Source: JAJVID01 sp035714085 (lineage in GTDB: Bacteria; Acidobacteriota; Blastocatellia; RBC074). Taken from it: a stretch of DNA of 64,000 nt. The translations under genes and the position numbers were made by a program. The stretch is taken from positions 1 through 64,000 of the forward strand of contig DASTMP010000284.1 in assembly GCA_035714085.1 (NCBI GenBank), given 5' to 3'. Shown one piece after another: positions 8,481 through 17,172 of the stretch. Position 1 is the stretch's first letter. Every line of letters begins with the position of its first letter. A model generated the notes under the pieces. It saw nothing but the letters and a program-made list of their open reading frames with translations, searched no databases and was not told where the DNA came from.

Positions 8481-10274
8481 TTACGCCTCCTTCAGTTTGT
8501 GAATTTTGTTGACCTCCGGCGCGCGGATGGTCTGCGTTTTGCCGGAAGGCCAGAGAATCTCGACTCTATCAACATTCGCGTTTTTTCCGAGGCCGAAATG
8601 CAGACGCCTCTGATTCTGCGCGCAGAAGCCGCTGCCGCCCGTCACTTCCTGCGCCTGCCGCTGGCCGTTCCAGAAGACCCGCACCTGAGCGCCTATGGCG
8701 CTGCGATTGCTCGCCGAGCCTTCCAGATCGAAGTCGATCCATTTGTTATCAGGCGCGACGGTGTTTTTATAAAGCAGCGCGGGGCCTTTCTGGTTTGCGA
8801 TCACCGCGTCGAGCTTGCCGCTGTTGGTGAAATCGGCCAGCGCGACCGAGCGCCCGTCGTAGACATCTGTTACGCCGACGAGCTGCGCGACCTCTTTGAA
8901 TTGGCCCGCGCCATCGTTGATCCAGACTCGCTTTTGCTGATAACCCGACAGGCTGCGGTTGTTCATCGGCGGCCAGTTCTTCGCGTCGGAGATGATCGTC
9001 GAGTTGCCACCGGTGACCTTCGAATAGTCGTACCAGTAGCTGCTGCTCCTTTCCGCCGAGATGTAGCCGTTGACCAGATAGATGTCCTGATAGCCGTCGT
9101 TGTTCAGATCGCCGAATTGCGCGCCCCAGCTCCATCCTCCAAGCTCGACGCCGAGGTCGCGCGCCAGGTTGTCGAACTTCAGGCTGTCGCCCGAAGTCCC
9201 AGCGCGCGGAACCCAGAGGTTGTTGCCCTGGATCAGCACGCTCTCTTCGGAAATGTTCGAGACATAGATCGCAAAATCTCCGCGATTGAGCGGGTCGCCG
9301 ATCGCCGCCGTCATCCCGCTCTTCGGCGCGAAGCCGATGCCCGTCTCTTTGCCGACCTCGCGAAACTTCTTGCCGCCTTCATTGAAGAACAGCTCCGAGA
9401 CGCCGTAATCGTTGGCGATGAACAGATCGGGATAACCCGTCCCACGCAGATCCGCCGCGACCGCTGCCAGCGCCCAGCGGCGCGACTTGATTCCGAGCTG
9501 TTCGGCGACCTCTTCAAATTTGCCGCCGCCCAGATTGTGGAAGAGGTATTTGCGGCCGCCGTTCTGCGCGTACTCGAAGCTCTCGGGCATCATCTTCGTG
9601 TCTTTGAGATTCCACAGGTCGAACTTCTCGTCGTAATAACCGGCGACGAAGAGGTCGAGCTTCCCGTCGCGGTCGTAATCGAACCAGATCGCGCTGTTGG
9701 CGTTGATCCATTTAGGAAACCCTGTCTGCCCACTCACGCGCGTGAAGCTTTTGCCACCGTCGTTATGGTAAAGCTCCGGCTTCCCCCACTTGTAAACGAA
9801 GAGGTCTTCGTACCCATCGTTGTCATAATCTCCCCAGACCGCGCCCATCGAAACGCCGTTCTCGCGCGAGTTCTCCCCATTTCCCCAATTGTCGCCGAGC
9901 ATCTCACGGAACTGACCGTTACCAAGGTTTTTGTAGAGGATATTACTTTTGCCCTCGCTGCTGTTGGTCAGATAAATATCCTGCCAGCCGTCGCGGTCGA
10001 AATCCACCACCGAGACCGCAGCGCCCATCGAAGCGATCTGCGGCATGATGTGATCGAGCTTCGGGTCGAGCTTCGGCGCCACGTGAGTGAAGTCGATGCC
10101 CGAAGCTTTTGCAGCTTCCTGGAAACTAAGTCCATAGCGGGAGAGCCCCGTCGTAGGATTTGCGGAAGGTGTCGTGGCCTCTTTGCCCGCCGAGAGACGT
10201 TTTATGAGGAACGGCGTAGCGAGCAGTCCGATGAAGAAGACAGTCAGAATGATTCGTAGAGTGCGACTTTGCAT
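8481..10274 (-). CDS. CRTAC1-family protein: FG-GAP/VCBS repeats plus ASPIC/UnbV
   Basis: I place the start at the ATG at 10274, giving 597 residues. An N-terminal hydrophobic segment (RIILTVFFIGLLATPFLI) acts as signal or anchor. FG-GAP blades follow: VDFDRDGWQDIYLT, GDYDNDGYEDLFVY, FDYDRDGKLDLFVAG, GDLNNDGYQDIYLVNG. At the C-terminus is an ASPIC/UnbV domain (NRSAIGAQVRVFWNGQ, LHFGLGKNANVDRVEILWPSGK). The longer frame to 10313 reads through a hairpin repeat and lacks a ribosome site. It is coupled to the RnfD-like gene downstream. It probably faces the periplasm or surface; the ligand is not predictable. Confidence 0.9.
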   Translation of the reverse strand: MQSRTLRIILTVFFIGLLATPFLIKRLSAGKEATTPSANPTTGLSRYGLSFQEAAKASGIDFTHVAPKLDPKLDHIMPQIASMGAAVSVVDFDRDGWQDIYLTNSSEGKSNILYKNLGNGQFREMLGDNWGNGENSRENGVSMGAVWGDYDNDGYEDLFVYKWGKPELYHNDGGKSFTRVSGQTGFPKWINANSAIWFDYDRDGKLDLFVAGYYDEKFDLWNLKDTKMMPESFEYAQNGGRKYLFHNLGGGKFEEVAEQLGIKSRRWALAAVAADLRGTGYPDLFIANDYGVSELFFNEGGKKFREVGKETGIGFAPKSGMTAAIGDPLNRGDFAIYVSNISEESVLIQGNNLWVPRAGTSGDSLKFDNLARDLGVELGGWSWGAQFGDLNNDGYQDIYLVNGYISAERSSSYWYDYSKVTGGNSTIISDAKNWPPMNNRSLSGYQQKRVWINDGAGQFKEVAQLVGVTDVYDGRSVALADFTNSGKLDAVIANQKGPALLYKNTVAPDNKWIDFDLEGSASNRSAIGAQVRVFWNGQRQAQEVTGGSGFCAQNQRRLHFGLGKNANVDRVEILWPSGKTQTIRAPEVNKIHKLKEA

Positions 10275-10284
10275 ATTTTCTTTA

Positions 10285-10330
10285 GTCACGAATGAACACG
10301 AATTCGCGCCCATTTGCGTTCATTCGTGAC
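10285..10330. repeat. Hairpin repeat GTCACGAATGAAC / GTTCATTCGTGAC
   Basis: A perfect 13-bp inverted repeat with a 20-base loop lies between two CRTAC1 genes. Internally it is built from ACGAATGAA-like words, like the other tandem-word hairpins of the window. Confidence 0.8.
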
Positions 10331-10341
10331 TGAAAATGTGT

Positions 10342-13300
10342 TTAGTTCCTTAACGCCTTCAGGAAAAACTCCGGCGTCACATAGCGTGTGTGATATGTTT
10401 GCCAGTCTTGTGGATGCCGTTTGTAAGCCGGATCGTCCTCGAGACGGCCTGGAGGAGTATTGTAATCCTTCAGCCCGTGATACGGCAGCGGCAGCACCGT
10501 CTTTGAAAACGTCGAGTTCAGATCGCCGTCCTTGATCCAGCCGTCGCCAATCATTACGTAATCGCGCGTCCAGCCGGCGGGCGGCGCCGGCAACGCGGCG
10601 AATTTCAAACGGAGTTCATCGCCCGCGCAGGTGATCACCATGCGGTCGTCAATCTTTTCGAGCAGTTCGCGCACGTCGCCGAGTCGGGTGTAATAGCCAA
10701 TCAGGTCGCGCCACTTCTGAGTGGTCCCCTCAAACTGGTTGTAATCGGGCAGTTCGGGAGATGAATCATCGGCCTGCGAGAATCTTGAAAAGCCTCGCCG
10801 GCGTAGTTCGGCGGACGACAGGTTAATCCGCTGCGTTTTGAAAATCGTCTCGGGCAGCGCTTCAGCCCATTCCAGCCTGTCCCAATAAATCTCCATGCTT
10901 GTCCGCAATCGCAGCTTGCGCTGAGCGCCTGGGTGAAAGACATTGTCCAGATCGAGCACGACGGTCTTCAGCTTGCCCGCAGGAAACCCCAGGCCCGATT
11001 TCGCGGTAGCCCAATTGCCCTGCGCGTCGGGCGTCTCAATACTCAACCCTTGCGGCGGCGGATAGCTGGTCTGGCCGTAAGCCACGTTGATCGAACCGTC
11101 GGTCGGATGAACGAAGCCGTCGCCGATCAGGTAAAGATGTTTGTCGCGCGGCGCGTCGGCGGGCAATTCAAGCTCGACCCAGTGATCGCGCGTGATGCCC
11201 TGATAACGGCCTTTGCCAAACGTGCCGAGATACTTCTGATCGAGATCGCGCACGACGGCCGACACATCCTGGCCTAGATCGTCTTTCGCATTGGCAAAGG
11301 CTTTTGGCGCGCTCGTCGCGTAAATCTTCAATGGCGGCGGCGGCGCGGCGAAGCGTTCATCGGCGAAGACTTCGGTTCCCTGCGGATGATCCACGACCAT
11401 CAGCGAGTAATGATCGATGTAATAGACTTCCCACAACTCCGCCGTCACGCGCAGGTCATAATAGCTTCCAGACGGGTCGGCGCGCGGCGCGATTTTGTCG
11501 CCCGGAATCTTGAACCACTCTTCGGTCTGGTAAATGCCCGCGACCACCTGCGCGTTTATATGCAGCCCCAACGCGGGCGACCATGGCGCGGTGTCTTTGA
11601 CGTAGCTGATCCGCCTCCCATCCCACGCGAACAGCATCGGGCACGAGCCTTTCAATCGCTGCTCGGCCAACACCGATTGATCCGCCTTCAATTCAAACTC
11701 GGCCTGCACCGAACCGTTCGGCCAGACGATGCGCGCGACGTCGGTCTGCGTGTTCTCGCCCAGACCGAAATGAAGAATTGGAGACGTGATGACTTGCTTC
11801 TGGGTCAGCAGCCCGGAGCGAATTTCGATCTCGCCGCCGATGCCGAAAGAGTTGATGCGCTGATCGCCGGTGGATTTGGCGGCGCGGGTGCGGATGGTTT
11901 GGTAGTGATAGTTCTTGGCGCCGCGATTGACCAATCGTACCGGCTGCAACTGCGGGGTGAAGGCCAACAAGTCTACGCGACCATCCCCCGTCAGGTCGCC
12001 AGCGGCCATGGCGTATGAATATCCCGGATCAAGGGGAGGTAATTTCCTGGCCGGCGAACCGTTCAACCAAATCCTATTGCCGGCTACCACATCGAGCGCA
12101 CCGTTATTATCAAAATCATAGATCAGTAGTGACCCAGAGCCGGGAGTTGGCGGGACGGGCTCGCCTTCCGCCTGCCGTCCAAATACCTCTGCCATCTCCC
12201 AACCAGCGCCGCCGCCTTTATCAGACAGACGCTTCAGCGAGTCGTAGGTATCCAGCAACAACAGATCCAGAATGCCGTCACTATTGATGTCAGCCGCTCC
12301 GATCTCGAAGATAGCCCCAATCCCCTCCGGGATGGCGCGCTCGCGGAAAGTCCCAAGCCGCTCGTTACTAAAAACTTTCACCCTGAAACTATTGTCGAGC
12401 AGCGCAGCATCCGGATCGCCATCGCCGTCGAAATCCGCATAAACGAAGTCCCGCAATTTTTCCACGCCCGTGAATGGCCGTAACTCCTTGAAAGTCCCGT
12501 CGCCGTTATTTCTCAGCGCAATCGGCTCTCCCTCAGCCGCGCCTAGCACGATGTCCAGGTCGCCGTCGAGGTCAATGTCCGCCGCCCAAGCTCCTTCATA
12601 GGGAGCGGTGATAAGCCCTGGCGGCAAGCCCATTTTGGATGTGACATCGGTGAATTTATCACGCGATTCCTGGCGATAAAGTTTCAGTCCACCTTTGCCC
12701 GCCATGAATAAATCGGTCTTGAAATCATAGTCATAATCGAGACCGACGACGCCATTAGACAAGGATTCAGATTCGGCTGTGCCAGGAAAAGGTAGCGACA
12801 CATTGCCCACCCGCGCCTCGCGACCATTCGCCACAACCACCGTTGGCGGGCCTTCACCATCAAGCGATACCAATCCTGCCCAATACCACTTCCCCGCGCC
12901 GGCATTGATCGGCTCGACGTTGAAAGAGATCGCCATATCCGGCGCCGCGGGCTCGGAACTCGGACTGGGCAGCTTGATGAACGTCATAAACGGCTCGCCC
13001 ACAAACTCAGCCGGCGTCTTCACCGCGTTCAGGCTCTGCCGGTAATCGGGCACGCGCGCCAGCACGTTGCGCAGGAACGCGACCTGCGGCGCGGCGGAGC
13101 GCGGATTCTCGCCGGACGCCGCCTGCTGTAACGCGGCCATCTGCTGCTTCGCTTCGTCGGGCCACGATGGGGATTTTTCGGCGAGCTTCGCGACGGTCTT
13201 TTTCAACGTCTCGCCGTCGCCGCGTTTGGCGGCCAATCGCGTGACATCCAGCAACACTGCCAGATTATCGGGCTGCGTTTCGAGAATCTTTTGGAGCAAG

Positions 13301-13851
13301 GCTTGAGCTTCGGCGTCGCTGGTTTCAGCGCCCTGGCGCTCGGTCTCCTGGGCGAGAGCGTAGAGCGCCCGCAGATTTTTCGGGTCCAGCTCGACGGCTC
13401 TTTTCAAATGCGCGGCGGCTTCTGGCAGCTTGCCGCGACGGCTTTCGATCAACCCGAGCAGGGCTTCGATCTGGCTGTTGTCGGGCGCGAGCGTGCGGGC
13501 TTTTTCGACCTTTTCATAGGCCGTGTCGAACTCCTGTTGTCGCACGGCGAGCAATCCCAGATTAGCCCAGCCAGCAGGTTCCCCTGGCGCGATTTCTGTG
13601 GCGCGAGTCAACTTTTCTTTCGCGCGAACGTCCTCGCCGGTCTGCAATCCGGCCAGGCCGACGTAAAACGCGGTGACCAGATCGCGGTACTCTTGTGATC
13701 CGGTTTTGGGCAAGCCGGCGTTGCGCTCACAGGCGGCGCCAACCAGAAGAAGAGCGCTGAGAATGATTGCGCGATAAAGCCCGCGAACGCGGGCGGCAGA
13801 ATAAAGCCTGGGGTGGAGCGCAGCGGAACCCCAGGTATGACAGGGATTCAT
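10342..13851 (-). CDS. Large TPR + FG-GAP + ASPIC/UnbV lipoprotein (CRTAC1 family)
   Basis: A hydrophobic stretch ending LLLVGAAC is a lipobox. Next come about five TPR units (AGWANLGLLAVRQQEFDTAY, EALLGLIESRRGKLPEAAAH and others), then FG-GAP blades (LDYDYDFKTDLFMAG, ADIDLDGDLDIVLG, ADFDGDGDPDAALL). An ASPIC/UnbV block (NSFGIGGEIEIRSG, LHFGLGENTQTDVARIVWP) precedes a C-terminal extension of about 400 residues that I cannot assign. The start is uncertain. The open frame runs back to 14277, where ATGA overlaps the upstream gene's stop, but the first 140 or so codons of that frame are repeat DNA. Even the ATG at 13851 lies inside a repeat with no ribosome site. Confidence 0.8.
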   Translation of the reverse strand: MNPCHTWGSAALHPRLYSAARVRGLYRAIILSALLLVGAACERNAGLPKTGSQEYRDLVTAFYVGLAGLQTGEDVRAKEKLTRATEIAPGEPAGWANLGLLAVRQQEFDTAYEKVEKARTLAPDNSQIEALLGLIESRRGKLPEAAAHLKRAVELDPKNLRALYALAQETERQGAETSDAEAQALLQKILETQPDNLAVLLDVTRLAAKRGDGETLKKTVAKLAEKSPSWPDEAKQQMAALQQAASGENPRSAAPQVAFLRNVLARVPDYRQSLNAVKTPAEFVGEPFMTFIKLPSPSSEPAAPDMAISFNVEPINAGAGKWYWAGLVSLDGEGPPTVVVANGREARVGNVSLPFPGTAESESLSNGVVGLDYDYDFKTDLFMAGKGGLKLYRQESRDKFTDVTSKMGLPPGLITAPYEGAWAADIDLDGDLDIVLGAAEGEPIALRNNGDGTFKELRPFTGVEKLRDFVYADFDGDGDPDAALLDNSFRVKVFSNERLGTFRERAIPEGIGAIFEIGAADINSDGILDLLLLDTYDSLKRLSDKGGGAGWEMAEVFGRQAEGEPVPPTPGSGSLLIYDFDNNGALDVVAGNRIWLNGSPARKLPPLDPGYSYAMAAGDLTGDGRVDLLAFTPQLQPVRLVNRGAKNYHYQTIRTRAAKSTGDQRINSFGIGGEIEIRSGLLTQKQVITSPILHFGLGENTQTDVARIVWPNGSVQAEFELKADQSVLAEQRLKGSCPMLFAWDGRRISYVKDTAPWSPALGLHINAQVVAGIYQTEEWFKIPGDKIAPRADPSGSYYDLRVTAELWEVYYIDHYSLMVVDHPQGTEVFADERFAAPPPPLKIYATSAPKAFANAKDDLGQDVSAVVRDLDQKYLGTFGKGRYQGITRDHWVELELPADAPRDKHLYLIGDGFVHPTDGSINVAYGQTSYPPPQGLSIETPDAQGNWATAKSGLGFPAGKLKTVVLDLDNVFHPGAQRKLRLRTSMEIYWDRLEWAEALPETIFKTQRINLSSAELRRRGFSRFSQADDSSPELPDYNQFEGTTQKWRDLIGYYTRLGDVRELLEKIDDRMVITCAGDELRLKFAALPAPPAGWTRDYVMIGDGWIKDGDLNSTFSKTVLPLPYHGLKDYNTPPGRLEDDPAYKRHPQDWQTYHTRYVTPEFFLKALRN

Positions 13852-14032
13852 CAGGCCAGCCCGCGAAGCGGGCGACAGCCATTGGCCCAACCTCAATAAT
13901 GATGTGATGGCGAATAACAAAAAGCTGCCGCCCGCTTCGCGGGCTTGATGTGCGCTTACGCCATATTCCTGGGGTTCCGCGCTACCGCGCTTCACCCCAG
14001 GCTTTATTCTGTCGCCTGCTCCGCAGGCTGAA
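13789..14032. repeat. Long inverted repeat, GCCCGCGAAGCGGGC / AAGCCTGGGG family
   Basis: The outer arms (about 13789-13845 and 13967-14032) are near mirror images: CGCGGGC, GGCAGAATAAAGCCTGGGG and a loop with CGGAACCCCAGG, answered by CCTGGGGTTCCGCG, ACCCCAGGCTTTATTCTG and GCCTGCTCCGCAGGC. The centre holds a second palindrome (GCCCGCGAAGCGGGCGACAG and its complement). Same family as 6385-6597. It overlaps the N-terminal codons of the TPR-CRTAC1 gene. Confidence 0.85.
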
Positions 14033-14084
14033 GATGTGAACATCCATTTCGCGCAAAAGTTTGGGTAATGACAAGCTTTTAAGG

Positions 14085-14250
14085 CCGGGGAGGCCGCATC
14101 AATATCCTCACCCAGTCGCGTCAGCGACGGTTGAAACAGGCGACCGATTGATTCAATCGTCGCTGACGCGACTGGATTGATTTGGGATTCGCTCTTCCCG
14201 GCCTTAAAAGGCCGGGCTACAGTCATTCGCCGCTGACGCGGCTTGGGATT
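14085..14250. repeat. Palindromic repeat, AGTCGCGTCAGCGACGGTTGA family
   Basis: CAGTCGCGTCAGCGACGGTT and its complement AATCGTCGCTGACGCGACTG face each other, next to CCCGGCCTTAAAAGGCCGGG. The same two modules recur at 43107-43392 and in variant form at 27675-27811 and 28326-28361. Confidence 0.85.
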
Positions 14251-14273
14251 TGAACTCAGAACAAACGACCGAT

Positions 14274-14858
14274 TCATTCCGTCGGGTACCAGTCTTCCCT
14301 CTTCCCGCGGCCAACGCCCAGCGCGTCGGCGACGCGGTTGATATAATTGAACCAGGATGCGATTAGAGTGATTTGCAGGATGGCGGTATCGTCGAAACCG
14401 ACCTCACGCAATTTATCATGATCCAGCGGCGTCAGGCGAGTCGCATCCCTGGTCAATTGCACGACGAAATCAAGCATCGCGCGATCTTGTTGGCTGATTG
14501 GCGCGCGGGTGTAATCTTCGCGCAGACTGGCTACGAGCTTTTCGTCTAATGTCACCATACGCAGAAACTCTGCGTGCGATTCCACTCAGTAAAAACAGCG
14601 GTTCACGACCGAGACCATCGTTGCGATCATCTCGTGCTGGGCCCGGCTCAATGGCAGGTCGGTCGCCATCATGGCGCCGAAGGCGCTGAAGATGTGATAG
14701 AGCGCGTCGGGCATCAGCGTGTGCGAAGCGACGACGCTGTCGCCGCCGGGCGAGACCGGCGAGGCGTATTCTTTCGGATACATCGCGCGCTGCGATTCCA
14801 TCATCCGCTGCAGCTTCTCGTCGGCGTCTTCTATTCGAATCGTGCGAATCCAGGTCAT
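14274..14858 (-). CDS. AhpD-like peroxidase-related protein, probable selenoprotein (in-frame TGA)
   Basis: Two adjoining open frames in one reading frame are separated only by TGA at 14588-14586. Together they give 194 residues of the carboxymuconolactone decarboxylase/AhpD-like 'peroxidase-related' family. Around the TGA the protein reads VVNRCFY-[TGA]-VESHAEFLR. Relatives, as I recall them, carry Cys at that point, making the redox motif C-x-x-C followed by a histidine. Here it would be CFYU (Sec at residue 91). The ATG at 14858 has GGGAGA seven bases upstream. A SECIS-like hairpin begins ten bases after the TGA. The alternative is a nonsense-mutated pseudogene, but both halves look intact. 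Likely role: thiol/selenol peroxidase. Its stop overlaps the next frame as ATGA. Confidence 0.75.
14559..14575 (-). promoter_or_regulatory. Candidate bacterial SECIS hairpin
   Basis: On the coding (minus) strand, ten bases after the TGA, ACGCAGA-GTT-TCTGCGT forms a perfect 7-bp stem with a 3-base loop starting with G. The loop lies 17 bases from the TGA. These features match the published bacterial SECIS rules as I know them: apical loop about 16-37 bases away and G in the first loop positions. An outer TCGC/GTGA helix can extend it. Function is inferred. Confidence 0.65.
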
Positions 14859-14873
14859 TGCTTGTTCTCCCGC

Positions 14874-14959
14874 GAAAATAGACAGGATTTACAGGATATC
14901 TCAGGATTCAACTCAATTCGCCGCAATCCTGAAAAATCGTGTAAATCCTGTCTATTTTC
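14874..14959. repeat. Inverted repeat of ACAGGATTT words (copy 1)
   Basis: GAAAATAGACAGGATTTACA (14874-14893) is perfectly complementary to 14940-14959. Further CAGGAT and ATCCTG words lie inside. The same words recur at 50247-50320 and 53135-53215. It separates the MFS gene from the peroxidase-related gene. Confidence 0.9.
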
Positions 14960-14978
14960 ATCGTTTCTTCCATGTCGC

Positions 14979-16247
14979 TCAATGTGGAACGGGCGACTTC
15001 TCCCGAAAAGTCCGAAAAGTGGGATAAGCGCTGAGTCGCAACATTAACAGCGCGGCGACCACCGTGGCCACGCCGCAGGAGAGTAACACCAGCCGGTAAG
15101 AACCCCAGCGATCGAATCCGGCGCCCATCAACACAGGCCCGAGCGCGCCTCCGAGCGGCACTGTAATAAACAGGTAACTGTAGATTTCGCCGAACGACCG
15201 CAGCCCGAAATAACGTCCGACCAGATACGGTATCGTCGCCGACTCAGAGCCATAGCCGAAGCCGATCAGCATCGCCGCGAAATAGGCGCCGCTGCCGGTC
15301 GCCCCGGCAAAGAGCATAAAGATTCCTGCGGCGACCACGCTGAAAGCGATCGTTGGCACGCGCTCAGCGGGCAGCAGGTCGAGCAGGTAGCCCACTCCCA
15401 GCCGCCCGATCATTCCCGCAGCGCCCATCAACGACGCTGCGAAGGCCGCGTTCACGGCCGTCATCCCGCGATCCTTCAGCATCGGGATGAGATGAATCAT
15501 GCAGGCCTGAATGCTCATGGAGATGATGAAAAAGGCGATGAGCAACAACCACAGCAAGCTGCCACCGAGCGCCTCGCCGCGCGTAAGCCCGGTCGCCTGC
15601 TCGTCAGTGGCAGCCTGTTTGCTTTGTTTGTCATGCTTGCCCTGTTCAGATGATTGGTCAGGCGCCGAAGGCTCTTTGAGAAACAGCATCAGCAGCGGAA
15701 CCGCAACCAACAAGACCGCTCCGCCTGAGATCGCATAAGCGTTGCGCCAGCCGAACCGATCCATCAAGTTCTGCGTCACCCAGGGCCAGATGACGCCGCC
15801 CGTCGCCGTGCCGCACATCGCCAGCCCGAGCGCCAGTCCGCGACGTTCTGTGAACCACCGCGAAATCAGACTGGCGTGCGGCACCGCTGAAGTCCCAGGC
15901 CCTACCAGCCCGAGCAGGAGAAAGACCGCGTACAGATGCCATAGATGCGGCGTTAGAAACAACAACGAAGCGTATAGCGCGCCGAACGCCGCCATGCAGA
16001 TGAGGATCGGGCGACGCGAGCCGAAGCGATCAGTCAGCCATCCGGTCAACGGCATCGCAAGCATCGCCGTCAGCGTCGCCAGCGTGAACGCGAATGAAAC
16101 CTCCCCGCGCGACCAGTGGAATTGATCGCACAGCGTCGTCAGAAATACGCCGAACGCGTTGACCAGCAATGATCCGAAATGGAGAAACAGCCCGAAGGAC
16201 GAAACCGCGACCACCAGCCACGCCGAACGCCGTTTCGCCGTCTCCAT
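14979..16247 (-). CDS. MFS transporter, monocarboxylate/oxalate-formate type
   Basis: Twelve hydrophobic segments are visible in two halves joined by a charged loop (PSAPDQSSEQGKHDKQSKQ, near residue 200). The loop 2-3 motif GWLTDRFGSRRPI is the MFS signature, and SLISRWFTERRGLALGLAMCG after segment 4 is typical of the oxalate:formate antiporter/monocarboxylate-like branch. I choose ATG 16247 because AGGA lies at proper distance; the frame extends to 16283. The substrate is probably a small organic acid. No catabolic gene is coupled to it: the neighbours on both sides are repeats and the peroxidase-related gene. Confidence 0.88.
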   Translation of the reverse strand: METAKRRSAWLVVAVSSFGLFLHFGSLLVNAFGVFLTTLCDQFHWSRGEVSFAFTLATLTAMLAMPLTGWLTDRFGSRRPILICMAAFGALYASLLFLTPHLWHLYAVFLLLGLVGPGTSAVPHASLISRWFTERRGLALGLAMCGTATGGVIWPWVTQNLMDRFGWRNAYAISGGAVLLVAVPLLMLFLKEPSAPDQSSEQGKHDKQSKQAATDEQATGLTRGEALGGSLLWLLLIAFFIISMSIQACMIHLIPMLKDRGMTAVNAAFAASLMGAAGMIGRLGVGYLLDLLPAERVPTIAFSVVAAGIFMLFAGATGSGAYFAAMLIGFGYGSESATIPYLVGRYFGLRSFGEIYSYLFITVPLGGALGPVLMGAGFDRWGSYRLVLLSCGVATVVAALLMLRLSAYPTFRTFREKSPVPH

Positions 16248-16304
16248 CGTTGTTCCTACAGAAATCGTTTCGACTGTTTGCATAGGGATTCAGAATTCCA
16301 AAAC

Positions 16305-16348
16305 AAAGGATCAAGGGGTCAAAGAACAGTTTGACCCCTTGATCCTTT
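16305..16348. repeat. Perfect 19-bp hairpin with AAGGATC words
   Basis: The left arm 16305-16323 (AAAGGATCAAGGGGTCAAA) and right arm 16330-16348 are fully complementary with a 6-base loop. A further GATCCTTTG word follows. It lies just upstream of the MFS gene. No T-run, so not a standard terminator. Confidence 0.9.
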
Positions 16349-16377
16349 GATCCTTTGTGTTTCTCCTGCTTTGGCTT

Positions 16378-16509
16378 CTAAAACCTCCGCGAATAGCCGA
16401 TCAACAGCAGGTTGTCGGCGAACGCGGCGTCGCCATGCCGTCCATCCGCGATGTCTGGCACGCTTCGGCGGCGGTTGCGTTCCAAGGCAACGTATCTCTT
16501 CTGCGCCAT
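16378..16509 (-). other. Possible 43-aa remnant ending like an outer-membrane strand
   Basis: The short frame starts MAQKRYVALERN and ends DNLLLIGYSRRF, with GGAGG 11 bases before the ATG. A C-terminal aromatic after alternating hydrophobics resembles the last beta-strand of outer-membrane proteins, so it may be the tail of a decayed barrel gene. It could equally be a chance frame. Confidence 0.25.
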
Positions 16510-16545
16510 ATTGTTTCTGGCCTCCATATTGTTTTAATCGTTATG

Positions 16546-16740
16546 TCAGCGGGTCAGCAGCGAAATTATCTCAGTCTGATTTGCCAGAATCTTCGACTGA
16601 TTAGCCTGAATCGCTTCCTGGTTGGCCAGCAGAGCGTCAAGCTTCTCCTGGTTGGCTTTGATGATTTCCTGGTTCTCCTTGATGATCTTCTGATTCTCGA
16701 TGATCGTGTTGAGATTGGCGATCACTTCTTCTGTGGTCAT
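16546..16740 (-). CDS. 64-aa coiled-coil miniprotein with N-Q heptads
   Basis: The protein is almost wholly a predicted coiled coil. From residue 15 a seven-residue unit repeats (ENQKIIK, ENQEIIK, ANQEKLD, then ANQEAIQ, ANQSKIL, ANQTEII), placing Asn-Gln at the same heptad positions each time and Ile/Leu at the core. GGGGG lies eight bases upstream of the ATG, supporting translation. No signal peptide. Buried asparagines often set oligomer number and register, so a trimer or dimer is likely. No family name is known to me. It stands between tandem-word repeats and an apparent outer-membrane remnant. Confidence 0.65.
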   Translation of the reverse strand: MTTEEVIANLNTIIENQKIIKENQEIIKANQEKLDALLANQEAIQANQSKILANQTEIISLLTR

Positions 16741-17172
16741 GAAATTGCCCCCTTTAACTGGGAATGGATTGATGATTCGTCCACGAAGTCACTCGAAGAG
16801 GACCAAGGATCGAGGATCGCCTTACGCGCTTAGGACGCGATATTCGATCCTCTATTCTTGATCCTCGATCTTCAATCCTCTATTTCTATTTGCGTCACTT
16901 CGTGTGACTTAGTGGATTGAGTTTTCTTCCCGGCAAAAGCCTTTGGCCTATAACCCATCTGGCGCCTGACCAGCAATTGGCTGGCCGTGACTGTGGTTCC
17001 ACACGGCGGCTTGCGGCCAAACCCTTCAAGAACAAAGAATAAATTTTTTCCGACGGCGATAGGGTTTCCCCGCCCGCATTTGGCGCCGTAGCGACATAGC
17101 GCTAAAGTGGCGATATTTCGCGCGCCTGTTCGATATATCGCGGAGCGAGTAAATCGACTAGCCTGACGACAA
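16741..17172. other. Non-coding stretch upstream of the cupin/fusion genes
   Basis: No convincing gene on either strand. 16800-16912 holds tandem-word repeats (GGATCGAGGATC and GATCCTC words, plus GTCACTCG/CACTTCGTGTGAC), related to those at 45900-46122. 17085-17145 contains clustered palindromic words (GCGATATTTCGCGC and CGATATATCG), which could be operator sites for the genes that follow. Confidence 0.5.
16800..16912. repeat. Tandem-word repeat, GATCGAGGATC / GATCCTC
   Basis: Alternating GAGGATCG and CGATCCTC words surround a centre at about 16835. They share their words with the block at 45900-46122. Confidence 0.7.

Noticed and set aside
14274..14585. Second half of the peroxidase-related gene as an independent gene starting at GTG
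   Set aside because: It would begin in the middle of the conserved CxxC-His motif and has no ribosome site of its own; one gene with a recoded TGA explains both halves better.
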